NCBI RefSeq assembly: GCF_001449115.1
Contig: NZ_LAIJ01000009.1
Span: 372,001-436,000 of the forward strand
Reading direction: 5' to 3'
Source of the DNA: Occallatibacter gabretensis
Lineage (GTDB): Bacteria; Acidobacteriota; Terriglobia; Terriglobales; Acidobacteriaceae
DNA: 64,000 nt
Shown: positions 37,084 through 44,908 of the stretch, piece after piece
Layout of the letters: each line of letters opens with the position of its first letter
Position numbering within the stretch: position 1 is the first letter of the stretch
The notes under the pieces: model-generated
Database searches by the model: none
The model's input: the letters and a program-made list of their open reading frames with translations, nothing else
What the model was told of the DNA's origin: nothing
Translations under genes and position numbers: made by a program

Positions 37084-40000
37084 ATGAGTTTCGATATCAG
37101 CCGCTCTACTTTCCGCCCGCGCAAGAACTTTCTCGGCGTCGTTATGCAACAGGGCCGTGTCCAGCTGGATTCTGACTGGAATGAGTGGCAATCGGAGTTC
37201 TCTCGCCGCATCCAGGCCGGCACTCTGGACACGGTGGGCCGCGCTGTTTTTTCCGCATCCACGCCTAATGCCTTCAAGATCACGGCGGGCACGGATGCAA
37301 GCGGCAAATCCACTCTTACGATTGGCGCGGGCCGTTACTACATCGACGGTCTGCTGGCGGAAAATCACGGCCCGGAAGCGCAGGCCGCATGGGATAGCGC
37401 GCTGGCTGAGCTCTCCGGCGCACCCGCTTATTCCACAACCACTGCGGCCACCGATTACACGCAGCAGCCTTTTCTGCCCGGCGCAGTGCTCCCAACCGGC
37501 AACGGCCCGTTCCTCGCATACCTCGATGTATGGCAGCGCGATGTAACTTACCTTGAAGATCCGGACCTCATCGACAAGGCCGTCAATATCGACACAACAG
37601 GCCGCTTGCAGACCGTCTGGCAGGTAAAGCTTCTCGATCTCTCGAACCTTGGAACTACGCCCGACTGCTCAACCGACGTACCTGCCTTCGATGCTCTTGA
37701 ACAGCCGCCTGCTGCACGGCTTACGAATGGTCTTGTGCCCAATGCCAACTCGGGTCCATGCTGTCTTGCGCCGAATACCAGCTATACAGGCCAGGAAAAT
37801 CAGCTTTATCGTGTGGAGATTCATCAGGCAGGCGTATCTGCCGCCGCGCCCGCAGGCGGATTTACCTGGCCATTGCCCGCAAATACTCCCACCTTTAAGT
37901 GGTCGCACGACAATGCTTCGGTAGAGACCAGTGTTTCCGCCATCTCGGCCGTCTCCACAGCCTCGGGCTCTGTCAGCCAGCTCGCTGTTGCCAGCCTTGG
38001 CCGCGATCAGGAGCTTGGCTTCAGCGTAAACAACTGGATCGAGATCACCGACGATGCCTACGAGCTGTACAACCAGCCGGGAGAGTTCTTCCAGATTGCC
38101 TCTCAGCCATCCGCTGCCCGCAACATCACACTCAACGGAGCGGTCTCGTCGCACTTCCCACTCACCGGCGGACAGACCAATCCCAAGCTGCACACGCGTA
38201 TCCGGCGTTGGGATCAGTCCGGCAAGGTCTACCAGACAGATTCATCGGGCAATACCACACTCTGGATCGATTTGAATGCGCCAGGTAGCAACGGCCAGAT
38301 TCCCATTCCGCCCGCGGGCACAATGCTGGTGCTTGAGAACGGCATCACCGTGTCCTTCGATCTCAATCCTGAGCCGACTTCTTCAAACCCCACAACCTTT
38401 CGTGCAGGAGATTACTGGCTCTTTGCCGCACGCACCGCTGACGGCTCCGTTGAGCAGATCACCTCAGCGCCGCCGCTTGGCATCCACCATCACTATGCGC
38501 AGCTTTCCATAGTGACCTTTCCCAGCACCGTCACCGATTGCCGCATTGAGTGGCCACCCTCGCAGTCCGGTTGCGACTGCTGCTGCACAATTACGCTCTC
38601 GCCTTCGGACCTCACCGGGAACATGACTCTGCAGTCTATTCTCGATCAGCATCAGAATCAGTCCACCCCTACGATCATCTGCCTGGAGACGGGAACCTAT
38701 AGCCTGCCCGCTCCACTGCGCTTTACGTCGGCGCACCAAAACATCACCATCGAAGCCTGCCAACCCGGCTCCGCCCGCATGCAGGCCCTGCAGGGCAATG
38801 AATCCAGCTTCTCGGATGGCATGATTGTTATCGACAGTGCCAACGCCATCACGCTTACAGGTCTCACCATGCTCGTCCCGGTTGCGCCGTACTCCGCAAC
38901 CACGTTTGCCGGTCAGACCCTCACTGCACTCGATTCTTCTGTCGCCTCGATGATTCAGAATCTTCAGGTCTGCATCGGGATCCGCATCGTCAGCGGAGGC
39001 AGCATCTCTATCTCTCGCTGTGCATTTGGATTGGGCTACTCAGTCGACAAGCAGCTGCCCTCTCTTTTTGCGGCGGGCATCTTTCTGAACGGGCAAAGCA
39101 GTGGCCTGAAAATCGAGAACAATGAGTTCCTCGCAAGAACCATCGATCGTTCGTCCTCGGAGATCTTCACGACCGGCGTCCTGCTTGCCTCCACCGTTTC
39201 TTTTGGCATCCCAACCACCATATTTGTGAACAGACCTGCGGCTGAGCGAAATCTCACAGATGAAACGCCGAAATTAAAAGCTCGCGCCCAGTCTGTAGCC
39301 GCACAACAAGCTCCGGCACAGGCGCAGGCACCGGCCCAGGCCCAGGCGCCCACTGCGGCGCAGCTTGCGGCTAATTCGCCCACGCTGAATCTTGGTTCGA
39401 TCACCGAACGTCCGATCGCTGAGGAGCCGGGCCTGCAGAACATCGGAGGTCAGCTCCAGAACATCTTCACCTTCGGCAATCTTCCCCAGACGACGCTCGC
39501 ATCGCAGGGCGGGACCGTGCTTGCAGCCACTCTGGACACGTCCGTGCTGCGCAACAATACCTTTATTCGCCTTACGGCTGCCACACTGCTGCTCGGTGAG
39601 CCCGGTAACCTGGATGCCATTGGCAACACCACCACGAACTGTCATGCAGGCCTCTGGATCGTGGCCCCCGCGATGACGCAGCGGATTCTCACCGATCCTC
39701 AAAATCTTGCAGTGCTCGGCGCGACTGTCGCTCTCGGTTACCCGCTTCCACAGGGCGATGCATCCACCTTGACCACGGTTCAGGCTGCGCCTGCATCCAC
39801 GCGTATCTATGCCGGCGCTCAGACATATACTGACTCACAGCAAAATCAGTGGCTTCCCGACACGGCTGCGAAAAATGTCACCATAAGCGGCGGCGGAGGC
39901 ATCACGCGGCCTGCTCCCGTACCCAACGTCACGGGCACTGCGGACCCGACTCTCTATCAGGCCGAGCGCTGGGGCAACTTCAGCTATACATTCAACAGCC

Positions 40001-40863
40001 TGCCGGTCGGATACTACACGCTCACGCTGAAATTCGCGGAAATCGTGGATAAAAACGCAGGACAGCGCATCTTTGATGTCTCCGTCAACGGCGTGCAGGT
40101 GCTCACAAACTTCGACATCATTGCCGATAGCGGAGTAGACGCTGCTGACGACAAAGTCTTCTCCGGCGTCGTGGCAAACAGTGCCGGACAGATCGTTGTG
40201 CAATTCACCGGAACCACTCTTGGCACGGACCCAAATCCCAAGGTCAACGCGGTGGAGCTTGACCCGCTCTGGACCGGCGCTCCATTCCTGGGAGCCGGCA
40301 ATGAGAGTGCCGCAGTGAGTTTCTTCGATCAACTCGCGCAGCTTGCCTTGCAGGGATATGCAGATCTCGGATTCTCAGTGGCGCAGCTCCGCGTGCAGAA
40401 TAACGAGATACACGGACTCACCTCGCCAGGCGTGCTCATTTTCGGAAGCGATGCCGTCGCCAATGGCAACTCCGGTTCGCTCATGCTCACCGCCAATCGC
40501 GTCGATGGCGAGATCTCGGAGAATAGTCAATTCCTCAACGCCGCAGGAGCGGAAACTCACTCCGACCTGAATATCGCGTCTTTTGCCGCCGCCTACTTCC
40601 CTAGCATGTTCTATTACATGGTCACAATCGTTTCCACAAGCCGTGCCGTTGTTTCTGCCAACCTTGTGACCAATGGAAATGTCTCGGATGGCTTCGGGCC
40701 GAGCCTGTATCTCAACGACACTCAGGTGCAGAGTGCGGCCATTTCGGTCATGAGCAATACTCTTGCGGGCAGAATGTCTGTCGGTCCTGCGCGCAACCTT
40801 ACAGACTCCACACTCGATGCCCTGCTGCTGTCGTGGAATTTCCTCAACACGATCGTGGTCTAA
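37084..40863 (+). CDS. DUF6519/beta-helix/malectin-domain eCIS protein, candidate tail fibre or receptor-binding protein
   Basis: 1259 residues. The N-terminus (FDISRSTFRPRKNFLGVVMQ, RVQLDSDWNEWQSEF) matches DUF6519, a domain of large eCIS baseplate-associated proteins. A cysteine cluster C497, C499-C501 (CDCCC) marks the start of a long right-handed beta-helix (about 520-930), interrupted by an AQAP-type low-complexity linker at about 740-760. Residues about 950-1060 look like a malectin-type carbohydrate-binding domain (YQAERWGNFSYTF, GYYTLTLKFAEI, FDVSVNGVQVLTNFDI). The helix resumes to the end. The role in target recognition through glycans is inferred from architecture and terminal position. 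AAAGGAAG precedes ATG 37084. It is the last gene of the operon. Confidence 0.82.
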   Translation: MSFDISRSTFRPRKNFLGVVMQQGRVQLDSDWNEWQSEFSRRIQAGTLDTVGRAVFSASTPNAFKITAGTDASGKSTLTIGAGRYYIDGLLAENHGPEAQAAWDSALAELSGAPAYSTTTAATDYTQQPFLPGAVLPTGNGPFLAYLDVWQRDVTYLEDPDLIDKAVNIDTTGRLQTVWQVKLLDLSNLGTTPDCSTDVPAFDALEQPPAARLTNGLVPNANSGPCCLAPNTSYTGQENQLYRVEIHQAGVSAAAPAGGFTWPLPANTPTFKWSHDNASVETSVSAISAVSTASGSVSQLAVASLGRDQELGFSVNNWIEITDDAYELYNQPGEFFQIASQPSAARNITLNGAVSSHFPLTGGQTNPKLHTRIRRWDQSGKVYQTDSSGNTTLWIDLNAPGSNGQIPIPPAGTMLVLENGITVSFDLNPEPTSSNPTTFRAGDYWLFAARTADGSVEQITSAPPLGIHHHYAQLSIVTFPSTVTDCRIEWPPSQSGCDCCCTITLSPSDLTGNMTLQSILDQHQNQSTPTIICLETGTYSLPAPLRFTSAHQNITIEACQPGSARMQALQGNESSFSDGMIVIDSANAITLTGLTMLVPVAPYSATTFAGQTLTALDSSVASMIQNLQVCIGIRIVSGGSISISRCAFGLGYSVDKQLPSLFAAGIFLNGQSSGLKIENNEFLARTIDRSSSEIFTTGVLLASTVSFGIPTTIFVNRPAAERNLTDETPKLKARAQSVAAQQAPAQAQAPAQAQAPTAAQLAANSPTLNLGSITERPIAEEPGLQNIGGQLQNIFTFGNLPQTTLASQGGTVLAATLDTSVLRNNTFIRLTAATLLLGEPGNLDAIGNTTTNCHAGLWIVAPAMTQRILTDPQNLAVLGATVALGYPLPQGDASTLTTVQAAPASTRIYAGAQTYTDSQQNQWLPDTAAKNVTISGGGGITRPAPVPNVTGTADPTLYQAERWGNFSYTFNSLPVGYYTLTLKFAEIVDKNAGQRIFDVSVNGVQVLTNFDIIADSGVDAADDKVFSGVVANSAGQIVVQFTGTTLGTDPNPKVNAVELDPLWTGAPFLGAGNESAAVSFFDQLAQLALQGYADLGFSVAQLRVQNNEIHGLTSPGVLIFGSDAVANGNSGSLMLTANRVDGEISENSQFLNAAGAETHSDLNIASFAAAYFPSMFYYMVTIVSTSRAVVSANLVTNGNVSDGFGPSLYLNDTQVQSAAISVMSNTLAGRMSVGPARNLTDSTLDALLLSWNFLNTIVV

Positions 40864-40885
40864 GTGGCCTGAGCAGAAATCGGAC

Positions 40886-40925
40886 CTCTCATCCTTGCGG
40901 CTAACGGTTGTCGCAAGGATGAGAG
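40886..40925. terminator. Long perfect hairpin closing the eCIS operon
   Basis: Fourteen-base arms CTCTCATCCTTGCG (40886-40899) and CGCAAGGATGAGAG (40912-40925) flank a 12-base loop, 23 bases past the last eCIS stop and 6 bases before the end of the convergent GH8 gene. It can fold on both strands and so would separate the two transcripts. It lacks a long U-tract on the plus strand (ACCGTTTACT follows). Confidence 0.65.
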
Positions 40926-40930
40926 ACCGT

Positions 40931-42235
40931 TTACTTCGGTCCCCAGATGCGGAACTCGCCGCCCAGGTGCATCAGGCTCATCATGTAGAGCATCCCGTCG
41001 TAGTAGCGGCTCTGCCCGCTTGGCACAGGTGTTTCCCATAGGGCTTTCACAAATCGCTTCGCGCGTTCCTGGTCAGTCGCCGCCAGGCCCGCCACTGCGT
41101 TGGTTCCCACCAACCCCGCGGGATGGTCTTCATGCGTCAGTCCCGGCGTTGAGCCCAGGTCTTTGCCCTCCAGCGTATAAACCGGCCCGTACTTGTCGAT
41201 GCCCTGCGACTCGAAGAACGCCTGAATGCGGTCGCTCAGCTCGCGCTCCGTAGGCGCTTTGCCCCACCACGACCAGTCCACGGACCAGTTGCTCGCCGTG
41301 CGCCATGCGTCATAACCAAACTTGTCCGATTGCACGAATCCCGACTTCACTGGCGTGCCGTCAAAGTTCGCATACGCCGGGGCCAACCCAGTTTTCGCGT
41401 CCGCAGTCTTTACAAAAAGCTCCCGGCTCGTCTGCGCTGCTTTCGTCCAGAAGTCGTGGTCTTCCTTCGGTCCCCATAGCGCCCACAAATCGTAAAACGC
41501 TGGCAGATGATACGAAGGGTCCGTGAATGGATGCGGCATCTTGTCCGGCACAAAGAGGATCATCGGTGGATCGTCATGCATCATCGGCCCCACCGTGTGC
41601 GGCACCATCTTGCCGCGGAAATTCATTTGTCCGGTGATCTCCGGCCGATGCACCATTGCCGTCAGCAGTTTCTCTGCTTCGGCCTGGTAGTCATAGATTC
41701 CCTTGCCGTTGCCCCAGCGATTCGCCGCAAACAACAGCGCCATGGCAAAATACGATTCCCCATCCGGCGCAGCGCCTTCGGAGTTGCGCGTCCCATCTGT
41801 CTTGCAGCTCCACGCAAAGAACTGGTAGCTCGGCGCCTTGGGATCGCTGACGTACATATACGTCTTGGCCCAGTTCCAGATGCCGTCAAACTCGGCCTTC
41901 TTGTTGAGCTGGACAGTAATCATCATCCCGTACGACATGCCCTCGGTTCGCACATCGTGGTTGGCCCAGTCCGTCACATACATCAGCGGGCCATTCTCAT
42001 TTTTGCCGGATGCAAAGGCGATAGTCTGCGTCTGCGGATCGCCGTGAAAGAGCTGCTGAAATGTGGCCTCGATCTTCTCGTGCGCGGCGCGCTTCGAGTA
42101 TCCAGCTTCCACCAGCAGATTGCGATATTTGCCGGTTGTGTAAGCGCCCGCGCCATCCGCATGCGCTTTTTGCGCGACGATCGCCACGCATGAAATGAAT
42201 GCCAACAGCAGCACTACGCCAAGCCTGGGCTTCAT
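40931..42235 (-). CDS. Secreted glycoside hydrolase family 8 (exo-oligoxylanase-type)
   Basis: 434 residues with a signal peptide ending near AQKAHA. The GH8 (alpha/alpha)6 barrel is clear: HDVRTEGMSYGMMI with catalytic Glu about 98, PDGESYFAMALLFAANRWG, and FGYDAWRTASNW, whose Asp is the expected base. The length and sequence pattern are nearest to reducing-end xylose-releasing exo-oligoxylanases, which trim xylo-oligosaccharides; a chitosanase or endoglucanase is less likely. GAGGG lies about 9 bases before ATG 42235. It is convergent with the eCIS operon and probably shares the hairpin terminator. Confidence 0.9.
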   Translation of the reverse strand: MKPRLGVVLLLAFISCVAIVAQKAHADGAGAYTTGKYRNLLVEAGYSKRAAHEKIEATFQQLFHGDPQTQTIAFASGKNENGPLMYVTDWANHDVRTEGMSYGMMITVQLNKKAEFDGIWNWAKTYMYVSDPKAPSYQFFAWSCKTDGTRNSEGAAPDGESYFAMALLFAANRWGNGKGIYDYQAEAEKLLTAMVHRPEITGQMNFRGKMVPHTVGPMMHDDPPMILFVPDKMPHPFTDPSYHLPAFYDLWALWGPKEDHDFWTKAAQTSRELFVKTADAKTGLAPAYANFDGTPVKSGFVQSDKFGYDAWRTASNWSVDWSWWGKAPTERELSDRIQAFFESQGIDKYGPVYTLEGKDLGSTPGLTHEDHPAGLVGTNAVAGLAATDQERAKRFVKALWETPVPSGQSRYYDGMLYMMSLMHLGGEFRIWGPK

Positions 42236-42365
42236 ATCGATTTACCCTCGTAAAAAGCGATTTACTTATTCAGTATGCGCAAGGAGGGTATCGCGGTTCT
42301 GCAGCCACTGGCAAATTACTTTCTATACGCTGAGGGAAACACTTGAGGCAGGCGTGCGATGAGCT

Positions 42366-43997
42366 TTACCAGAGTCCCCAATCACCGCGCATCAGCACCC
42401 ATGCGGCCAGCAGCAGATTACTCACTGCATGTGCGGCAACCGCATCGCCAAGCCGGCCTTTGTATCGAGCCAGCACGGCATAAGCCAGCCCGGCCGCCGT
42501 GCCAACCATCCATTGCTGACCATGCATCAGCCCAAAGACCAGCGAGGAGATCACTATCGAGACCACAGTGAGCCTTCCGAGCGGAAGACCGTCGAAGCCG
42601 TGGCTCACCAGCCTGCGCGCCAGAAATCCACGAAAGGCGAGTTCCTCAGCCAGGGGCACGGTAACTACGGCTGCGGCTATGCGAATCGAGATCCACGCCC
42701 AGCGAGCAGGGAGAGAAAGCTGGTTCAGATCCGTTCCCAGCGCGGTTGTGGCTGGATGCGCTTCTCTGAAATGCGGAAAGATCCAGACCAGAAAGACAGC
42801 CGCGCCAATCGCCAGCGACTCCCAGCCGAAGCGCCATTGAATAGTCTTATATGTTTTGCGGTAGTGCCAGATTGCCCAGCCCGCAGCCACAAACCGCAAC
42901 GGATAGAGCCATTCAAAATGCCCTGAAGCAGATCTGGAAATGAAAGACGCGGCGAGAATCGCCAAGAACGGAACCAGATAGGCGGCAGTGGCAGGAGATT
43001 CTTCTTTTGTGCGTGTCCGCGTGCCAGATACAGCAAGCGCGGGAATCCCCATGCCGCTCACATGGCTGCCTGACACAAATGTCGCAGACGGATTTCGGCG
43101 AACCCAGCGCAGCTTGCCCGCCGCCATTGCGAACAGGTATGCCACCGCCGTGAAGGCAATCCATCCCGCCTGCGAGTGGAAGCCAACCATTGCTATCTCA
43201 GGCGCTCCCGCGTTGCCAATAAGGATCAGAACCACCAGCCGTGCTATGTTCAAGGTCCATGCGGCGGCAAGCGCGCAGGGAATAAGCACCAGCGCTTGCG
43301 GAAAGCGGTTCTCCTTGCGGAAGAACAGCAGCCACGCCACGGTAAAGATCAGGATCAGCCCAAGCCCTTCCAGCCCTGAACAGGCTGGTTCCACGCTCAC
43401 GCAAAAGCGTTCCGTGCCGAGTACAAAGGTTGCCGGATCCACCACAACGGAAGGCAGCATCCATCCAAGCACCGCCGCAGCCGAGCGAAAAGCAAGAACC
43501 TGCAGGACACGTCCCTGTGTCATCACGTTGAGGTTCCATGCGGTCTGCATCGGAAACCGCAGACACCAGGCGGCCACGCCCACGAGCAGCGAGTAGAGCC
43601 ACAGTTTGCCCGTGGCATCAATCATTTCCTTGAATGCGCGGAATGGAATGCAGGCCATCGCGGCAAGAGTCAGTCCCGCCAGCACCACCAGGCTGATAGC
43701 TGCGGAAGAGACGAAGATCCAGACGCCGTCAGCATGCCGGGAAACCAGCGCAGCACCCCACGCCGCACCTACGCATACAAGATGAAGAGCGAAGAAACCA
43801 CCCCGGAATTGCAGCGGGACACGCATTGCCTTGAGCGTCCGGTAGCCAAGGCAGGTGAACGCGGCAAGTGCCGCAATGCCGATGGGAGCCAGCGGAGCAA
43901 TCAGCAGGCCCACATGCACAATGCTCCCAAGAATCGCGGCATCGATCGCCACGATTAGCAGGAACAAGTGAACGCGCCCCAGCATATGCGAAGGCAT
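42366..43997 (-). CDS. xrtE: Exosortase E fused to a CPBP-family protease (VPEID-CTERM system)
   Basis: 543 residues, highly hydrophobic. The N-terminal two-thirds is an exosortase with the catalytic triad in place: C206 in EPACSGLEG, R253 in LNIARLV and H274 in VGFHSQAGW. The C-terminal part (about 390-543) is a CPBP/Abi-type intramembrane protease with EELAFRG at 451-457, H492 and H523 in AHAVSN. This fusion is the signature of the exosortase E/VPEID-CTERM system, in which the enzyme cleaves a C-terminal sorting tail and transfers the protein for surface display or secretion. The adjoining short gene encodes the substrate. Neither SD nor start is clear-cut; ATG 43985 is an alternative. Confidence 0.92.
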   Translation of the reverse strand: MPSHMLGRVHLFLLIVAIDAAILGSIVHVGLLIAPLAPIGIAALAAFTCLGYRTLKAMRVPLQFRGGFFALHLVCVGAAWGAALVSRHADGVWIFVSSAAISLVVLAGLTLAAMACIPFRAFKEMIDATGKLWLYSLLVGVAAWCLRFPMQTAWNLNVMTQGRVLQVLAFRSAAAVLGWMLPSVVVDPATFVLGTERFCVSVEPACSGLEGLGLILIFTVAWLLFFRKENRFPQALVLIPCALAAAWTLNIARLVVLILIGNAGAPEIAMVGFHSQAGWIAFTAVAYLFAMAAGKLRWVRRNPSATFVSGSHVSGMGIPALAVSGTRTRTKEESPATAAYLVPFLAILAASFISRSASGHFEWLYPLRFVAAGWAIWHYRKTYKTIQWRFGWESLAIGAAVFLVWIFPHFREAHPATTALGTDLNQLSLPARWAWISIRIAAAVVTVPLAEELAFRGFLARRLVSHGFDGLPLGRLTVVSIVISSLVFGLMHGQQWMVGTAAGLAYAVLARYKGRLGDAVAAHAVSNLLLAAWVLMRGDWGLW

Positions 43998-44073
43998 ACG
44001 AAGGCTGAAGCCGGACCGGGAACTCGCGTTCGCGGTCCACGCAGGATTAGAAAATGAATTCAGGACTTGCTGC

Positions 44074-44382
44074 CTAGCTTCGGCGCCGTGAGCGCATGAC
44101 AGTCAGCATGCCGGCAAGCAGTGACACTCCACCGATAGCCGAGCCGGGATCGATCTCAGGGGCACGGAGCGGCGGTAAAGTACGGCCCGAAGTTGGCGGA
44201 GGCGGAGCTGGAACATCGGGTTGAGGATAGCGGACCGGACCCAGCGCGCGAGCTGAACTCGATTCAGTCGGAGACGTAAGGTGGCCGCCGGCAAACAAAC
44301 TTTGATCTGCTGCGTACACGCTCGGACTCATGCTCAAAACAAATCCGGCACAAACCAAGGAGCATTTCAAAAGGAACTTCAA
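44074..44382 (-). CDS. Short surface protein with VPEID-type (APEID) C-terminal sorting signal
   Basis: 102 residues. A signal peptide (1-24, ending SVYA) is followed by a short proline-rich, disordered mature region (DVPAPPPPTSGRTLPPL). The C-terminus has the tripartite exosortase tail: APEIDPGSA (74-82), a hydrophobic span (about 83-96) and a basic end RSRRRS. Ala replaces the usual Val of VPEID. It is the presumed dedicated substrate of the exosortase E gene 76 bases downstream in the same transcript. The start is TTG 44382, supported by GAGAG seven bases ahead. Its biological role is unknown. Confidence 0.85.
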   Translation of the reverse strand: MKFLLKCSLVCAGFVLSMSPSVYAADQSLFAGGHLTSPTESSSARALGPVRYPQPDVPAPPPPTSGRTLPPLRAPEIDPGSAIGGVSLLAGMLTVMRSRRRS

Positions 44383-44908
44383 AACTACACTCTCACGTCT
44401 TCTCAGGAGCCCCGCCCGAACTCGAAAACATTTTCATCCCCTCTGCGTTCTCATTGGCCTGTCCTGCGCCTGATTTTTGATAGGAATGCTTGTTTTTCTG
44501 TACGGGTTATGTCATCCAGCATTGCGTTTTGATGCCGTGCAGTCGTGCAGCATACAAAACAGTTGAATTGTCCGGTCGGCAACATCCCGGCTGCGCCACT
44601 GACTCTCTGAGCCTGCAAACCAACGCTTGTAGTCTAGAGAACTGGCGAAACTTCTTCCACAGTGATTCTTTCGGAACGGCGCCCGTAATTCAAACAATTT
44701 CCATGAGTTAGCCGATGCAAATAGTAATCGTGGGAACTCACACGGGTACTTCCCACTTTGGAGTCAGATGGTAAATCGCTTTGGTACTTTCAAGTCATTT
44801 AGTCATAGCACTCTCGATGTACTTGCCCGTCTAAATCGCTTAAAAGCCTCATTCCGGCCAACGGATGCACCCCCCATCGGTAACCTGCTCTGCGAAAATT
44901 AGGTCTGA
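44383..44908. other. Intergenic region between the exosortase unit and the ABC-F gene
   Basis: About 525 bases between divergent genes. No convincing gene, tRNA, riboswitch or mobile-element end was seen. It should contain both promoters. No sigma-54-type promoter, which some exosortase substrate genes have, was found on the minus strand by eye. Confidence 0.4.

Larger units (their letters stand above)
15233..40863 (+). other. Extracellular contractile injection system (eCIS) locus, 18 genes
   Basis: Eighteen same-strand genes with almost no spacing encode a contractile phage-tail-like particle: sheath, tube, a zinc-ribbon baseplate-like protein, a disordered small protein, DUF4255 cap, AAA+ ATPase, a small conserved protein, DUF4157 multidomain protein, second tube-type protein, LysM/gpX-like protein, gpD, gpV, PAAR, gp25, two baseplate J-like proteins, tail-protein-I-like protein and a DUF6519/beta-helix/malectin protein. 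The combination of DUF4255, a Pvc15-type ATPase and DUF4157 identifies the eCIS class (relatives of Afp, PVC and MAC) rather than a phage or T6SS. There are no signal peptides, so particles assemble in the cytoplasm. Eight gene junctions are ATGA overlaps. A long hairpin at 40886-40925 closes the operon. Confidence 0.92.

Noticed and set aside
39300-39360. Repetitive GC-rich tract (AQAP-type codons) as a CRISPR-like or regulatory repeat
   Set aside because: It is in frame within the DUF6519 protein and encodes a low-complexity linker; no spacers of constant size occur.
15233-40863. Prophage or phage remnant
   Set aside because: No portal, terminase, capsid, integrase or lysis gene; DUF4255, Pvc15-type ATPase and DUF4157 point to eCIS.
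15233-40863. Type VI secretion system
   Set aside because: No TssJ, TssL, TssM or ClpV with two AAA modules; the sheath is single-chain (not TssB/TssC) and the ATPase has the Pvc15-type layout.
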